Assembly (NCBI GenBank): GCA_022747635.1
Contig: JAKTNV010000067.1
Coordinates: 82,001 to 146,000, forward strand
Reading direction: 5' to 3'
Length of the DNA stretch: 64,000 nt
Source: Hetaerina americana
Lineage: Eukaryota; Arthropoda; Insecta; Odonata; Calopterygidae
The notes beneath the pieces are model-generated. The model was given only the letters and a program-made list of their open reading frames with translations, ran no database searches and was not told the origin of the DNA. The position numbers were made by a program, and so were the translations under genes. This document shows positions 11,226-22,625 of this stretch, piece after piece (position 1 is the stretch's first letter; every line of letters starts with the position of its first letter).

Positions 11226-12892
11226 TTATACTTGTCGGAACTTAATTACTTACTTGAGGGGCCATAAGCGGAGGAGATTATAAATTTCAGAGGAAGCAGG
11301 ACGGGAATCGTTTTCCTGACAACTGCCTCATCACTTTGGTTCACATCAAGTCAAAAAGAGTCTCTTTGATAGAAGGGCGATGGCGTATTCCTTGACGAAT
11401 AAACCAAATCTTAAACGATTTTTCCCAGTGCTCCTTAATGACTTGATAAAATTAGATTTATTCCCGACTGCTTTCGGTGGGAGGATAATTGGAACAGAAG
11501 CGGCAGGGGAAGAGGGGCTGTTGGGTGTTCTGCGGCTGAAAATACTGAAGTTGAATGCTTAAAGGTGGGTTCCAAATAGCTTCGGCACAAATTCCTTCTA
11601 AGAACAGTCGTGGGATGCTTCCAAGTGTCTCACGACTTTAAAGTCAGGCTGAAGTTCTTTACGAAGCTGTTGACCGTACTTTAAAATATAAATAAACGAC
11701 GAATGTACATCGCCTCCATAAGCGATACAAGAACGGACGTCACGTCGGCGCGGTGCATGTGATATTTAATAACATCAGCGTTTAACTGTCTAAAAAAGGA
11801 GCTACGAATTTATTGAACGGGCGCTATTTGAAGGAAAAACCGGAAAATAAAAATATCAGCTGGTCACCAAATTTGGGGCGTTTAACTTTGGTTCTTCTGT
11901 GGTCGTGAACTGCAAGTGTGAAAACGGAGAATTCGAGAGGTAGCATTCATTTTTGGATGGGCGGCTCATTATTTCGGTGATTCGTCACGATGACTTCGAC
12001 GTAGGGTTTTCATAATTCTCTTGGCGTTGGGATTAAACTCTAGAGCCATGTGTTCGCCGTTCTAAAAGTCTACTCTTTGAGTTTTTCTCCACCTCTTGAA
12101 AATTTGGCATTCATTCAATACCCCGTGGCAATTGCCTCGTATAGGAACCCTTTGTGCGAGCATAGCGGACCTCCATCAACTTTAATTATTGGACAATAGT
12201 TGCTCCTGTCTCATATACATTTTGCGTATCCGGCCGAACTCTGCAAAAGAAAAGGAGATTGCGATTGTACGTAACCAAGAGAACCTGTTCATGAAAATGT
12301 CGATTATGACCATATCGAAACGAAATGAAAATGGTCCTACAATATAATAATCGGTGCACGTTTAACTAGATAAACTAAATGAAATGAGTTCATTTTTATA
12401 CGAGAAGTCGCAAAATGTTTTCAATAATCGACCTTTATAAAACTTGCTCTCGTGATTTTATCTTAATACATGGGTGAAAAAAACCACTCATCGGAACCTG
12501 CTTCTTCAAGTGTCAGACTCTTACCCCGCATAGCATTTTATCCAAGGTTTCATGAAACTTCACAGCGCCTTGGAACTTGCCGCTACCGTCGGATTCGAGA
12601 GAAAGTATAGGACGAATACATTAGTGCAGTGAATCCAAAATATTTTCTGCTACGCCGTGAGCAGAACTCGAGTACTTAAACGTGCGTATTAGTGATCTAA
12701 TGAATCCAATGCCATACTAATTCTCAGGGAATATTGAATTAGTTAATTTTACGAAGAGGCACCTATTGCATAATTCTTCTTCCAACCAAACTGACGGCCC
12801 TTTCACTCACTTTATGTAGCTTTACCACACACAAATGTAATATAATTACAGGCTACGGAACATATCTGAATATTTAAAGTTGATGGAATAAT
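11226..12892. other. Intronic DNA, no recognised feature
   Basis: No transposon ends, Ig-like sequence or long ORF were seen between the mariner and the Penelope-like element. Confidence 0.45.
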
Positions 12893-12894
12893 TT

Positions 12895-12942
12895 ATTCAA
12901 TTGTTCCTGGCTCACAAACTTGTTGTTCAATTGTTCCTGGCT
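12895..12942 (+). repeat. Short direct repeat at the Penelope-element boundary
   Basis: ttcaattgttcctggct occurs at 12896-12912 and again at 12926-12942, just before the Penelope coding remnant. A near copy (attcaattgttcccggct) is at 46441-46458 beside the Penelope-type foldback, so this is probably part of the element's terminal structure. Confidence 0.55.
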
Positions 12943-12957
12943 TACAAAGCAATAGTG

Positions 12958-14483
12958 ATGAATCCGAGGGCTCCCAGATTATTTGGCCTTCCTAAAATTC
13001 ATAAAGTAAATATTCCCATGAGACCAGTGATTTCCAGTGTATCCGCCCCCACGAGAAAACTAGCCTCCCTTTTGAACTCCCTCTTCAGAGAGTTGACAAA
13101 TTTCCAATCTAATTTAGGAGTGATAAATTCCAGTAATTTCTGTGCACAGCTCTCCAAGAAAGGTCCCCCGCCCTCCAAACATATCCTAATGTCTTTTGAT
13201 GTCAACAACCTTTTCACAAATATCCTGGTTTCGGCAGCATTGGTAATAGCAGAAAGAGTGCTGAAAAGTGTTGGGGCCGAACCACCCTTCCTCGGCGAAT
13301 TCATGTCACTTTTGAGATTGTGTGTGGAACAAAATTATTTCCAATTTAACAATGATTTCTTCAAACGAGTGGATGGATTAGCCATGGGGTCCCCGTTATC
13401 ACCACTACTTGCTGACTTGTACATGGACGATTTTGAAAGTAAAATATTCAGCAGCCCCTCAATTTGTACCAAGAATATTCACTGTTGGTTTCGATATGTA
13501 GATGATATCTTTGCTATATGGACAGGCACTGATAGACAGATAAGTTTATGACCGACCTGAATTCCCAATGCGAAAGTATCAAGTTCACTTGTGAGAAAGA
13601 ACAGAATAATCAATTAATTTTTTTAGATATCCCAATGTCGAGAAAGGGACGAGACTTTGAATTTGCAATTTTTCGGAAAAGTACCACCACAGACCACATC
13701 ATCCCCTCCAACTCCCGCCATCACATATCGCATAAGCTTTCCACTTTTCATTTCCTTTTAAACAGACTGTTGGCCATTCCCCTTTCCAAAAGTAATTTTG
13801 CTAAAGAACTCAAAACGATTAAAGGTTTAGCAATGAAAAATGGTTACAAAGAGAATTTAATTGACAAAATACTACAAAGAAAATGTTCCTCCAAAGCATA
13901 CAATCTTTTGTTCAAACCAATTAATACGGAGGAAATAGGTTACAAATGGTGCAAACTCCCGTATTATGGATTGATTTCACAGAAGTTAGCCAAAATTTTT
14001 CCAAGGGAGAAATTTCGAATAGCTTTTTACCATACTAATAACTTAAAATCATTCTTGACTACCACTAAGGACAAAATATGTACGCAAAATAAAAGTGGTG
14101 TGTATAAGTTAACTTGTGGGGACTGTGGTGCTATATATATAGGTCAAACGGGGAGGTCATTAAAGACACGGACGGAGGAACATAAACGCTGTTTTAGAAC
14201 TTGTGACCTCAAACAATCACACTTCGCCAAACATCCATGGGAAGAAAACCATGGGAGTGATCTCAACCCAGAACTCTTACACCAGAGTGAAAAAGGAATG
14301 AGGATGGACAAGTGGGAAGAACTTGAAATCAGAAAGAACTTAAAAACCGGTCATGTGGTTAATGATTTATTATTTGAATACCTCTCCCCAATCCTGGAAG
14401 TACCCCTTTCCCTCACAGATAGACCCGACAAACCCCCCCATCCCACCCCACCCCACTCTAAACCAACCAAGCACCTGTCCTGA
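12958..14483 (+). pseudogene. Penelope-like RT / GIY-YIG polyprotein remnant
   Basis: Two overlapping frames encode one broken protein. The first (to 13551) carries the reverse transcriptase: RLFGLPKIHK, RPVISS, the Asp-containing motif MSFDVNNLFTN, GLAMGSPLSPLLADLYM and the catalytic FRYVDDIFA. A small indel near 13540-13551 shifts the frame; the second frame continues with SIKFTCEKEQNNQLIFLD, a usual Penelope string, and ends with the GIY-YIG module GVYKLTCGDCGAIYIGQT (about 14098-14150), then RTEEH and a proline-rich C-terminus to 14483. In active relatives the RT copies the RNA and the endonuclease nicks the target. The presence of GIY-YIG places it among endonuclease-bearing Penelope-like elements. 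It lies antisense to the Dscam gene. Confidence 0.88.
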
Positions 14484-14631
14484 CACTTAACACCCCTCTC
14501 CCTCCCCCTCCCCATCAACGCCAATCGCAACTCCATTTTCTTTCGCCTCCTCCTCGTCCCCCCTCTCTCACCCACCCCTCCTCTCCCTCATGATTGGTAT
14601 ATTAGTGGACTGCGACTGATTTATTTTGTAC

Positions 14632-14657
14632 CTGATGATGACGCTTGAGCGTTGAAA
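14632..14657 (+). other. CTGATGA / stem-loop / GAAA motif in Penelope 3' tail
   Basis: CTGATGA (14632-14638), a hairpin ACGC-TTGA-GCGT (14641-14652) and GAAA (14654-14657) have the order of the hammerhead-ribozyme core. Penelope-like elements are known to carry hammerhead ribozymes. I could not find convincing stems I and III or a clear cleavage triplet, so this may be a degenerate or coincidental core. Confidence 0.35.
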
Positions 14658-14712
14658 CCGGTTGTACGCTAATAAAGAACAGTGGAAAGTTACTTTGTAT
14701 TCTTAATTTCAT

Positions 14713-17700
14713 TCATTTGATGGAGTAATTTTGATGCATGGCCTCGATGTCTGACCAAAATGCTACGCTGAAATTGAGCAAAATTACGTCGCATCCGTGG
14801 ATTTTCGCTCGTGAAATACGACATTCTTACACGTTCACATCCTTCTCCTGTTCGTTGTTGCTTGGAAACCTCTTCTATGCTCGAAATAAACCTTTTCTCA
14901 AGATAAATTCTTCAGTTTGAGAAAGATAAATTAAGGTAAGGCACTACAGGAAATTTACTTCAGTAAAAATCAAACTCGCCCAACTGATTTAAATTATGAT
15001 TCAACTCAATTAAAGACTAACTGTTTGTGAAATACTTGATAGTTGAAGTAGATGAAAGTCATTAGTCGTACTAATATTTGAGCTTTTAAGTAGGACACTG
15101 ATATTTTTGAAATTGCATGCAGTGAGTGGCATTGATGAGAATGGATTTGACAGGACGTTTTTCTTCATTTGGGAGGGACGCCCTTCTGTCCATAGAATTT
15201 GTCTAGAATGTCCTGAATATTTCGGAGCGTACATATTTTGTTGTGCGTTACTTTAGCCTTCAAAACCAAGGAGAATTTGAGGGTGGAAAAAGTGCGTATG
15301 GTTAATAATATTTGGATATTTTTTCTTATTGAACCCCGCGACTAGTTTATACATAGTCGGATTATTACAGCGGATGTGTCGCGGGCGTTGTTGACGGCCT
15401 TTTCTCGCAAGCTTCCCGCTAAGCGTTTTAAGCCTGAGGGGGTCGCTGACGGATCCTGGCTCCGACAGATGCCTTGCCTGTGCTCCACAGCCCATGATAT
15501 TGATTGTCAAACAAGGAGTGCCTTCGTTTGAGGCCTTGGTTTCATTACAGCACTTCACCCACGCAGAATCCCGAGGGATTGAAATGTGCAGACGGATTTG
15601 AGAACGGCGATGCCAAATTGTCGGAGTCGTACCTAGTGCATGAATACGAGTACCGCATGTTAGTAGCGGAGGCGCTATTCAGTATTAACTGACATCGGAT
15701 AGGTTAGAGGGTGAGATGAAGGATACGTCTATTTTCTTGGGAGGTTTCACATTTTGAACTCATGGACACTGTTGAATCACTGTCACTCTTCGTCCAAAGT
15801 TCGAGTTGCCAATAAGTTTGATTGCATTTTCATCCTTAAATCACTCACTAACTTTTATGATGGGGAACCGTTCAGTTGTTTCCTTTATGGTTGCTCTACG
15901 AGGTTCTCTTTCGGCTGAATCTTGTTTCCTTTTATGGAACGATTCCAAATTATTGACTTGATTACATGATTCAAATGCCATGTAACTTATCTCATAAACG
16001 AATGAAAACATGGCAAGCAAAGCAATATTTTCAACCAGGAGGTGCTAGTAAACATATTCTCGGAAATGTTCAACTTAATTGATCCAATTTAGGAAACCAG
16101 GGAGACTATTATAGCATGCCATTCTTTTTACGAGCACAAGTTCGCACGCTTGATGAGGAGATTGGTTAAAGAATGGTTTTGGAATGGGGAGCGTGGGCCG
16201 CTGATGGCGTGACTGCGGCGGGCGACAGAAGAAATCGCTGAAACGAAACTAACTGGCGTTACAATTGAATGTTCCAACGTCGGTGAAATGTTTAATGGCC
16301 TTAAAACTCGGAAATAATTGTGCCACCCCGGACATTTTTGGAAGCATTCCCATTGTTTCTCGATTCTAACAATTGGGCCATTTGTAACGTTGCATTTTCT
16401 CACTTTAAAATGGTTTTGTGAGTTTAAATCCTGGGGAATTTGAAATAATGCCAACACGAAGAGCTGCAAAATTAAAGCACTCGTTTCGGAAGATCCGAGC
16501 TATAAATTTAACATTCGGCCGCAAGCGGCACGGCGATTCAGCGATTAACCGAATGCATCTGTTGACAGACACAGATACAAAATTCCTGAAACATGCAAAC
16601 AGTATACACCTACACGAATTCTCTGAGACCATCCAACAATGTACGAAAGGGGATACAATCATCAATAGTTAGGGATGAAAAATCTGAAAAGTTTGCGAGT
16701 CGATCGACTAAAGCAGGAGAGAGACCTTTGACCCGTTCCCATTACATTACTCGCGAAATAAGAAGAACTTAAAAGCTATTAGTTCTGTCAAATATTTTTT
16801 CTAATTTAATATTGGATTTCCATTCGGATAATTGAAGTTGGGCACCGGATAAATGATTAAACTTGAGAGGAATATTTGAAAAATAAAATATTTAATATTC
16901 ACAACCTACCATTATTCCCCCTCACACAACTATTCCAAACACATGAGACTAAGCATTGTAATCAGCTCGTTGCTTAGGAATGATTTCCGTCTTCCCATAA
17001 TGAAACATGGCCAGGGACTCAAACCAAGCGGAGGATGAGAAGTCGTCCTTTGGGAGCACGGCCGCTACTATCAAGCGAGGAGCCACGCGAACAACGAAGG
17101 CGGCCGTACAGCAGCATTGGATTGGACCCACCCACCCATTCGCAATCGTTTATCCATTAATTATTTTACTTCCACAATCCCCAAGCAAAACATATTCTTG
17201 GCACGTCTTCAATCTGAGAACTACGGCTGATATACTGTATTCTGACAGTTAAAAGCTGCAACTTTTACAGTTACAAATTGTTAGAGAATGTAGTGATCTT
17301 CACTGGGAATCACAGTAAGGATATCATAGGATTCCCTCAACGCTTTTCTGTTCGAAACGCACATCAGCTTTGCTTCAATTGCCGGATTAAAATATATCAG
17401 ACAATATTATAAAGTGGAGACAATGAATAATATCAAGGAGATAAAATTATAAATAAAAAAGGATTGACTATCCAAGTCTCAACACGAGATAGTTGTCATG
17501 TAGTTTCGTAGCAACATCTTGCAATGAAATGAAGACAATTAACAATGAAAAATTGTATCTACTTGATATTATCCTATTGGCCGTTGCTATTACCATCGCT
17601 ACTGCTTTTTTCTCTCGAGCACTTCAGGAAGAATATAAACAGAGTGTCTCCCATCGTTATAACTGATGATTGTGTGAAAAGAGATCGAAAGGTGTGTTTT

Positions 17701-20529
17701 TAAAGACTTGACTTTAAAGCCATGGAAGAGAGAATTAAATGATAGCCCACTCGTGGAGGCAAAGGCGCTTTATAATGGCAGCGTTTTAAAACAGATTAAG
17801 GGAAAGGCATACTCCTGGGGCATCATACTTCGCGTGTTAAATGGAATGAAGATAATAGATTATCGCCTGCGTCACGTACTCTCTTCCCCAATTATCTGAA
17901 GGGTGCCTCGAATGTTGGAGGCCAAGCAGCGGATTAGTCGGCTCCGAGAGCAGCCAGCTGACCGTGGATGGCGTTGTGACCGAAGGCGTCTTCCGCTCCG
18001 ATTCGTTCGATGGAAGGCTGAGCCCAACGATGCGTCAACTTTGTGATCTTACGAGAGCTGGTACCCCGCACGCGCGATAAACCCGCGGTCCGTTGAATTT
18101 TATGACAAGCAGGCGACGCTTCGTTTCGCGAGGTTCCCCGGGAAGGGGCGACCCTCGTATAAAGTATCTGATGGAATATATTACATGCGAGGTAAGTTAC
18201 GGGCACACTCCACGACGAAGGAGAGGATGATGGGCAAGGATGCAGTTGGGTCGACGCGGCCGCAAAAAGGGCATGAGCTCTCAGATCGTCGCTCTCAGGC
18301 GTGGGTCGGTTATCGTCGGAGACAAGGGCAATCATAGTTAGCATGGCATTTAACACAAGAGCAATTTTATCTTTTTTTGGTCGGCTCGAGACTTTTTCCC
18401 AATCAGAGAGAGGCTATATTTTACGATGAAAATGAAGCTAGGGTAACTTTTGCCAAAACCAATTTGGGGACTCCTTTTTAGTATAAATAACAGTAAGATT
18501 GTATTTCTTCCCACTTTGTGGTACAATCCCAGCTAGATTGGTTTGAACGCCTTGGCCCCTGAGGTGGAATTAAGTGTACGTGGCAGCAGATTATCTACCA
18601 GCAAACCAGCAAGTATTTTAAATCGTATAATTATCACCCTTTCCTTTTCCTCTTCGAGACAATTATGAGGCGGCCATCGATTGTGGCTCCACCGTTGCTG
18701 TTGGATGGCCATCGTGATCCACCAGAAGGAAAAAAGTAAAAAAAGCGAAGTGACCCGTGCGGCACTTTCGATGATCATTGTGATACAGTTGCTGGTTGAA
18801 CCATGGCAATGTAATTTCCTCCACCAATCATGAAGGTCAATTATCCATGCGTGATGATTTAATTTAGAGTAAATAGTGTTTCATAGCGAACATTTCTAAA
18901 CATTACGAATTTCTCTGCTCGTGACTTTTGCAATGGACTCTCAAGAAGGCTTAGCTGAGCAAACGCTCATCTTGCAGCGGGAAATATTCATTCTCGACAA
19001 AGAGATAATCACGGGCACTCCTCCTGAAGATGAATGCGGCCGGACTACTTCCTCGCCCATGTAAATACGGAAAGGTAAAAAATTTACATTGGAACGGTAA
19101 ATGCCTCCCAACAGCCCTGGGGAAATCCGCGACCTAGGCAGAAGTTTGATTAACTTTCGCACTCACTTGGTGAAAGTTCATCATTAATGTATAATAAAAA
19201 TAATAAAAAAGGCTTCGAGGATTTCTTTTGAGGTTTCAACCACTTGGGTTGCTCTAGCAACTGTCTTGCGCGCTTCACTTATGACGCATCGAGATGTCGG
19301 GACACGCGGGCAATTTGATCCATCAAAGTGGGGTGATGCGAATTCGCACTGTGCCTTGTCCAACTTCAGATAAAAATCTCGATATAAAAATACGTATAGA
19401 CGTGATGAGGGAAGGGAGCGGGTGTTCCGGGAAAATACCCGCAATCCACAAGAACCAGGAATTATAAATTTTCACCTTGCTAAATATGGAAACGGCTTGG
19501 TGCGTTAATGCAACACGTGTAAAGGGAGGGACCGTAGTTAGGCTGGAAGCAACCTCCAAAATCAACGTTTTCGTTCAATTATATCCAAGAGTGGAAAAAA
19601 GGTGATAGCGTTCGTTTATGTTCGCATTCAAAGGCCGGGAGGAACTCCGGCTTCTCTAAGCGATATATAATTATCATGTCCCAAGTGCCGAACAGTATAA
19701 CGAGAAATTTCTCCTTTCCTTAATTCTCGTTCCTCCAGGGACTGCCTTAAGACTCGCGCGAGTGAGATTACATTCGCACGAGCTGAAGGGAAGGGGAGAG
19801 CACGCGAATGGGGTAGGAAGGTTAGACGCTGAAACACGGTAAGAATATCACCAAAGCCAAAGAATGAATGGCAATGACATTATCGTCGTCCATTTACGCG
19901 GCAATCGACGAGCACTGACTGCTCGCGCCCACACCACATGGATTGCCACAACAAAAGGGATGAGGGGGGCCTCTCTCTCCTTTGAGTGCTGAAATATAAA
20001 TAAGGAATGCTCGTCGAGAACTCTTGAAGGGCAATCTCCCGACCCTTCGGTCCGGCACCACTCGACGCCACCACTCCAAGTGGTGCTCTCGAGAAATAAT
20101 GTACGGTGAATAAAAAATGAGAGCCCCACTAAGTAAAAGCTCGACCAACAATCGCTCGTTCAATTGGGCGACGACGGCCTCTCTTTTCGGGAGTCCTCCC
20201 ATTTTTCGACTTTCGCCCAAGAATCTCACACCGTAACCTGGAAAGAGCCATCTCATCTCTCTCTTGAAGGGCAATTAAAAGATTACTCGAGGAAAATTTA
20301 TCTGGGGAACCTACGCAATCACAAGAACACCGTGGAAGCATAAATGATGCATTTATGAAATTCCTTGAATGAGGTTTAATTTACGTAAAAGACATCACGC
20401 CGGGATGTACAGATTATTATGATTGATTTGCAGACGAGCTCCATTCCTGAGAATAGAAATCCTTTCTCTTTCCGTTTTTTCGACGGGCTGAAAATCAATA
20501 ATTGAACGAATTCCGAAGGTGTGTATGCA

Positions 20530-20534
<5 letters not shown>
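14713..20534. other. Intronic DNA, no recognised feature
   Basis: Mostly AT-rich. A GC-richer patch at 17.93-18.36 kb holds a 140-codon minus-strand ORF with no recognisable domain. I found no transposon ends or RNA genes. Confidence 0.4.

Positions 20535-20603
<69 letters not shown>
20535..20603. repeat. (TA)n microsatellite
   Basis: About 69 bp of pure TA, preceded by gtgtatgcatgtgc. Confidence 0.95.
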
Positions 20604-20606
<3 letters not shown>

Positions 20607-20639
20607 GAAGTAACAGGTAAGTATTGGATAAAAAACTTG

Positions 20640-20735
20640 GACAGCAACAAACAATATAAGAATGCATAAAAAGAACACCCATATGTTTTTCTTAATAATT
20701 TCGACAGAATTTAGCTCCGTCTTCCTCAGAAGAGT
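20640..20735 (-). mobile_element. Orphan Penelope-type 3' tail
   Basis: Read on the minus strand: ctgaggaagacgg, loop, ctgtcgaaat, then aagaaaaacatatgggtgtt and ctttttatgc. This matches in layout and wording the tails at 32.48 kb and 59.55 kb. No coding part remains. Assignment to Penelope-like elements is by similarity of layout to the tail at 14.63 kb. Confidence 0.45.
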
Positions 20736-20939
20736 ACTACTGTTTCTTCTTAAGACGTTAAATACCTGGACGGAAATAACGTTTGAGTGCTCTTTTTATA
20801 TGTTCATATTTGTTTGTTTATGTCCAAGTACTATATATATAATATATATACATATATATAAATATATAGTGTCCATCATTTTGTTCTTGAGAATGATAAT
20901 GGAGGTGGTTTCCCGTTGCCTTCCTCAATAGTGTTTTTA

Positions 20940-21175
20940 ACGTGACACCATCACTTACTGGCCGCCCCACTGGGGTCAGACGCCAATGCAGCCGCCTCAC
21001 TGAGGAACAGACGCTGCGTGGACTACCTTTCGTCTGGCTCCTAACCTTCGACCTATCTGGCATGGGTGACCCTACCAGGAGCAATAATTATTACTCCCGC
21101 CAGCACAGCTCTAGGGGTCATCGGAACGTACAAGCCCTTCCACCACGTCAAGGTTGAAGTGCATGGGAGGGATAT
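20940..21175 (+). repeat. Unclassified repeat-like segment, target of an RTE insertion
   Basis: GC-rich block (cttactggccgccccactgg to caccacgtcaaggttg) leading into gggagggatat. That 11-mer is duplicated on the far side of the RTE copy, where it leads into (TA)n, so this block and the TA tract were adjacent before the insertion. It looks like part of an interspersed repeat, but I cannot name the family. Confidence 0.4.
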
Positions 21176-22067
21176 TTTTTTTTTTAAGTAATCTACCGGT
21201 TAAGGTAGGTTTTTGGACTGACACAACTACCAAACAAATATTTTATTACTCCTAACAAAACACAAAATCAATCATCCTACTCTATATCAGGTCCCTCTTC
21301 ATCTCTGAGTACTTCCTTCCTCCCTTCATCCCGTCCAACAACCCTATCCTGTTCCTTCCCTTTCCTCTTTTGCCCGACATTCTACCCTCTATCACAGTCT
21401 TCAACATCCCACTGCCGGTCAACACCCCCTTAATCCACTTTTCCTGCCTCCATAGGATTGCTCCCAACAAATCCCTCTCTTCGCCCACCATACCAAGTAC
21501 TTCCTCATTTGTTTTCTTCTCTGTCCATTTCACCTTCTCCATTCTTCTCCACACCCACATTTCAAAAGCCTCCAATCTACGTCTATCCTCCTGCTTCAAT
21601 GACCACGTTTCCGCTCCGTACATAGCTACGCTCCATATCAAAGTTTTTACGAGTCTTTTCTTAACATCCTTACTCAAAGTCCCTGTCATCAACTCCCTCC
21701 TCCTTGTGAAAGCCTCTTTGCCTAGCGCAATTCTTCTCCTTACGTCCCTACTACTTTGACCGTGTTGGTCCAAAACACTACCGAGATACGTAAACTGTTC
21801 TACCTGCTCTAGCTTTTGCCCTCCTATTTTAATGTTAAGCTTGGCCTTTTTCTTTCTAGAAAATCGCATAACCTTTGTTTTATTAATATTGATTCTCATC
21901 CCATACCTGTCGCACTGAATTTCCAATTCACTAAGCAATGCTTGCAGCCCCTTGGCTGACTGACAAACTAAAGCTTGGTCATCAGCAAACCTAACTGATT
22001 TTACGAATTCCCCGCCCACTTTCATTCCTACTTCGAGTTCTTCCCATGCCTCTTTGATCATTTCTTC
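21176..22067 (-). mobile_element. RTE-like LINE copy A, 5'-truncated, 11-bp target duplication
   Basis: A minus-strand non-LTR retrotransposon fragment flanked by identical gggagggatat at 21165-21175 and 22068-22078. Its 3' end carries a short poly(A) (T run at 21176-21185 on the plus strand), preceded by the 3' signature acctaccttaaccggtagat. The coding part starts inside the RT domain. Same family as the copies at 24.49, 28.39, 38.03 and 47.24 kb. RTE assignment comes from the C-terminal domain, which resembles that of BovB/RTE proteins (MYGAETWSLK, RLEAFEMWVWRRMEKVKWTE). Confidence 0.85.
21282..22067 (-). pseudogene. RTE-like reverse transcriptase, C-terminal half
   Basis: An uninterrupted frame of about 260 codons from EEMIKEAWEELEVG to the stop, starting where the copy is truncated. 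It contains the RT catalytic FADD box (SVRFADDQALVCQSA), the thumb region with YLGSVLDQHGQSSRDVRRRI, and the C-terminal domain YGAETWSLKQEDRRRLEAFE. The endonuclease and the N-terminal half of the RT are absent, so it cannot move itself. No stops in the remaining frame means a young insertion. The longer predicted frame includes a translated TA repeat (YIYIYI), which is not real coding sequence. Confidence 0.85.
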
Positions 22068-22075
22068 GGGAGGGA

Positions 22076-22079
<4 letters not shown>

Positions 22080-22152
<73 letters not shown>
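22080..22152. repeat. (TA)n microsatellite
   Basis: Lies between the RTE-A target duplication and the 3' end of SINE S1a. Confidence 0.95.
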
Positions 22153-22154
<2 letters not shown>

Positions 22155-22424
22155 CACAGTAATCAACCTGAAGGTCGGTTTGGTAGGTGATGGTAGAGAT
22201 CACCCAGTACTAAGCCCTATACGGCGTGTGAATATTCACACATCAGGGTAGGGGGGCCAGTTCCTTTCCCTGTGCCGGTTATGGTTTCCCAGGAAGATCT
22301 TGTACCCGAAAAATCATATAGCTTGGGTGGAGCTGCAGGTGCCCAGAGTGCCTTGCACGGGAATCGAACCCGTGACCCTCCGGTCAGCAGTCCAACGCTC
22401 TACCCACTGGACTATCGCGACCCA
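22153..22424 (-). mobile_element. tRNA-derived SINE, family S1 copy a
   Basis: Minus strand: a tRNA-like head gggtcgcgatagtccagtgg ... gtcacgggttcgattcccgt with A and B boxes, then a body (cctgggaaaccataaccggc, gaactggccccc, tgtgaatattcacac) and a 3' end caccta-ccaaaccgaccttc-aggttgattactgtg running into (TA)n. Copies b (46.85 kb) and c (52.56 kb) share head, body and tail. The last ~30 bases resemble the 3' end of the RTE-like LINE. Confidence 0.8.
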
Positions 22425-22437
22425 TATACATAAGTAT

Positions 22438-22475
22438 AAATATATATATATATATATATATATACATACATACAT
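22438..22475. repeat. (TA)n microsatellite
   Basis: Short TA tract with catacata borders at the 5' end of SINE S1a. Confidence 0.9.
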
Positions 22476-22529
22476 AAATACATACACATAATGCATAAAC
22501 CAAGTGGCAGCATGAACCCCCCGCAGATT

Positions 22530-22625
22530 TATTTTCGATAGTTCAAAGGTTAGAGCATCGCGGCCCGGAAAGTCGAAAACCCATGCTTCGAGTTCCGGTC
22601 AGTGCGCGGAAGTATTTTCTACGTA
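22530..22625 (+). repeat. tRNA-like SINE head (family S4)
   Basis: gatagttcaaaggttagagc (A-box-like) and atgcttcgagttccggtcag (B-box-like) are spaced as in tRNA promoters and followed by ggaagtattttctacg. Degenerate; a single copy in this window. Confidence 0.4.

Larger units (their letters stand above)
12943..14712 (+). mobile_element. Penelope-like retroelement, 5'-truncated
   Basis: A retroelement with a Penelope-type reverse transcriptase followed by a GIY-YIG endonuclease. The N-terminal part of the protein is missing; the coding remnant starts at RLFGLPKIHK. After the ORF comes a C-rich stretch (14.43-14.58 kb), then cctgatga, a small acgc/gcgt stem, gttgaaacc, an AATAAA at 14671-14676 and the tail agtggaaagttactttgtat. 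The same type of tail recurs as a foldback at 46.5 kb. One frameshift near 13545 shows that this copy is dead. Confidence 0.85.

Noticed and set aside
20376..20682. Minus-strand ORFs of 95-100 codons dominated by YIYIYI
   Set aside because: Translation of the (TA)n microsatellite; the same explains the YI-rich ORFs at 22.0, 31.6, 32.5, 33.3, 47.1 and 49.1 kb.
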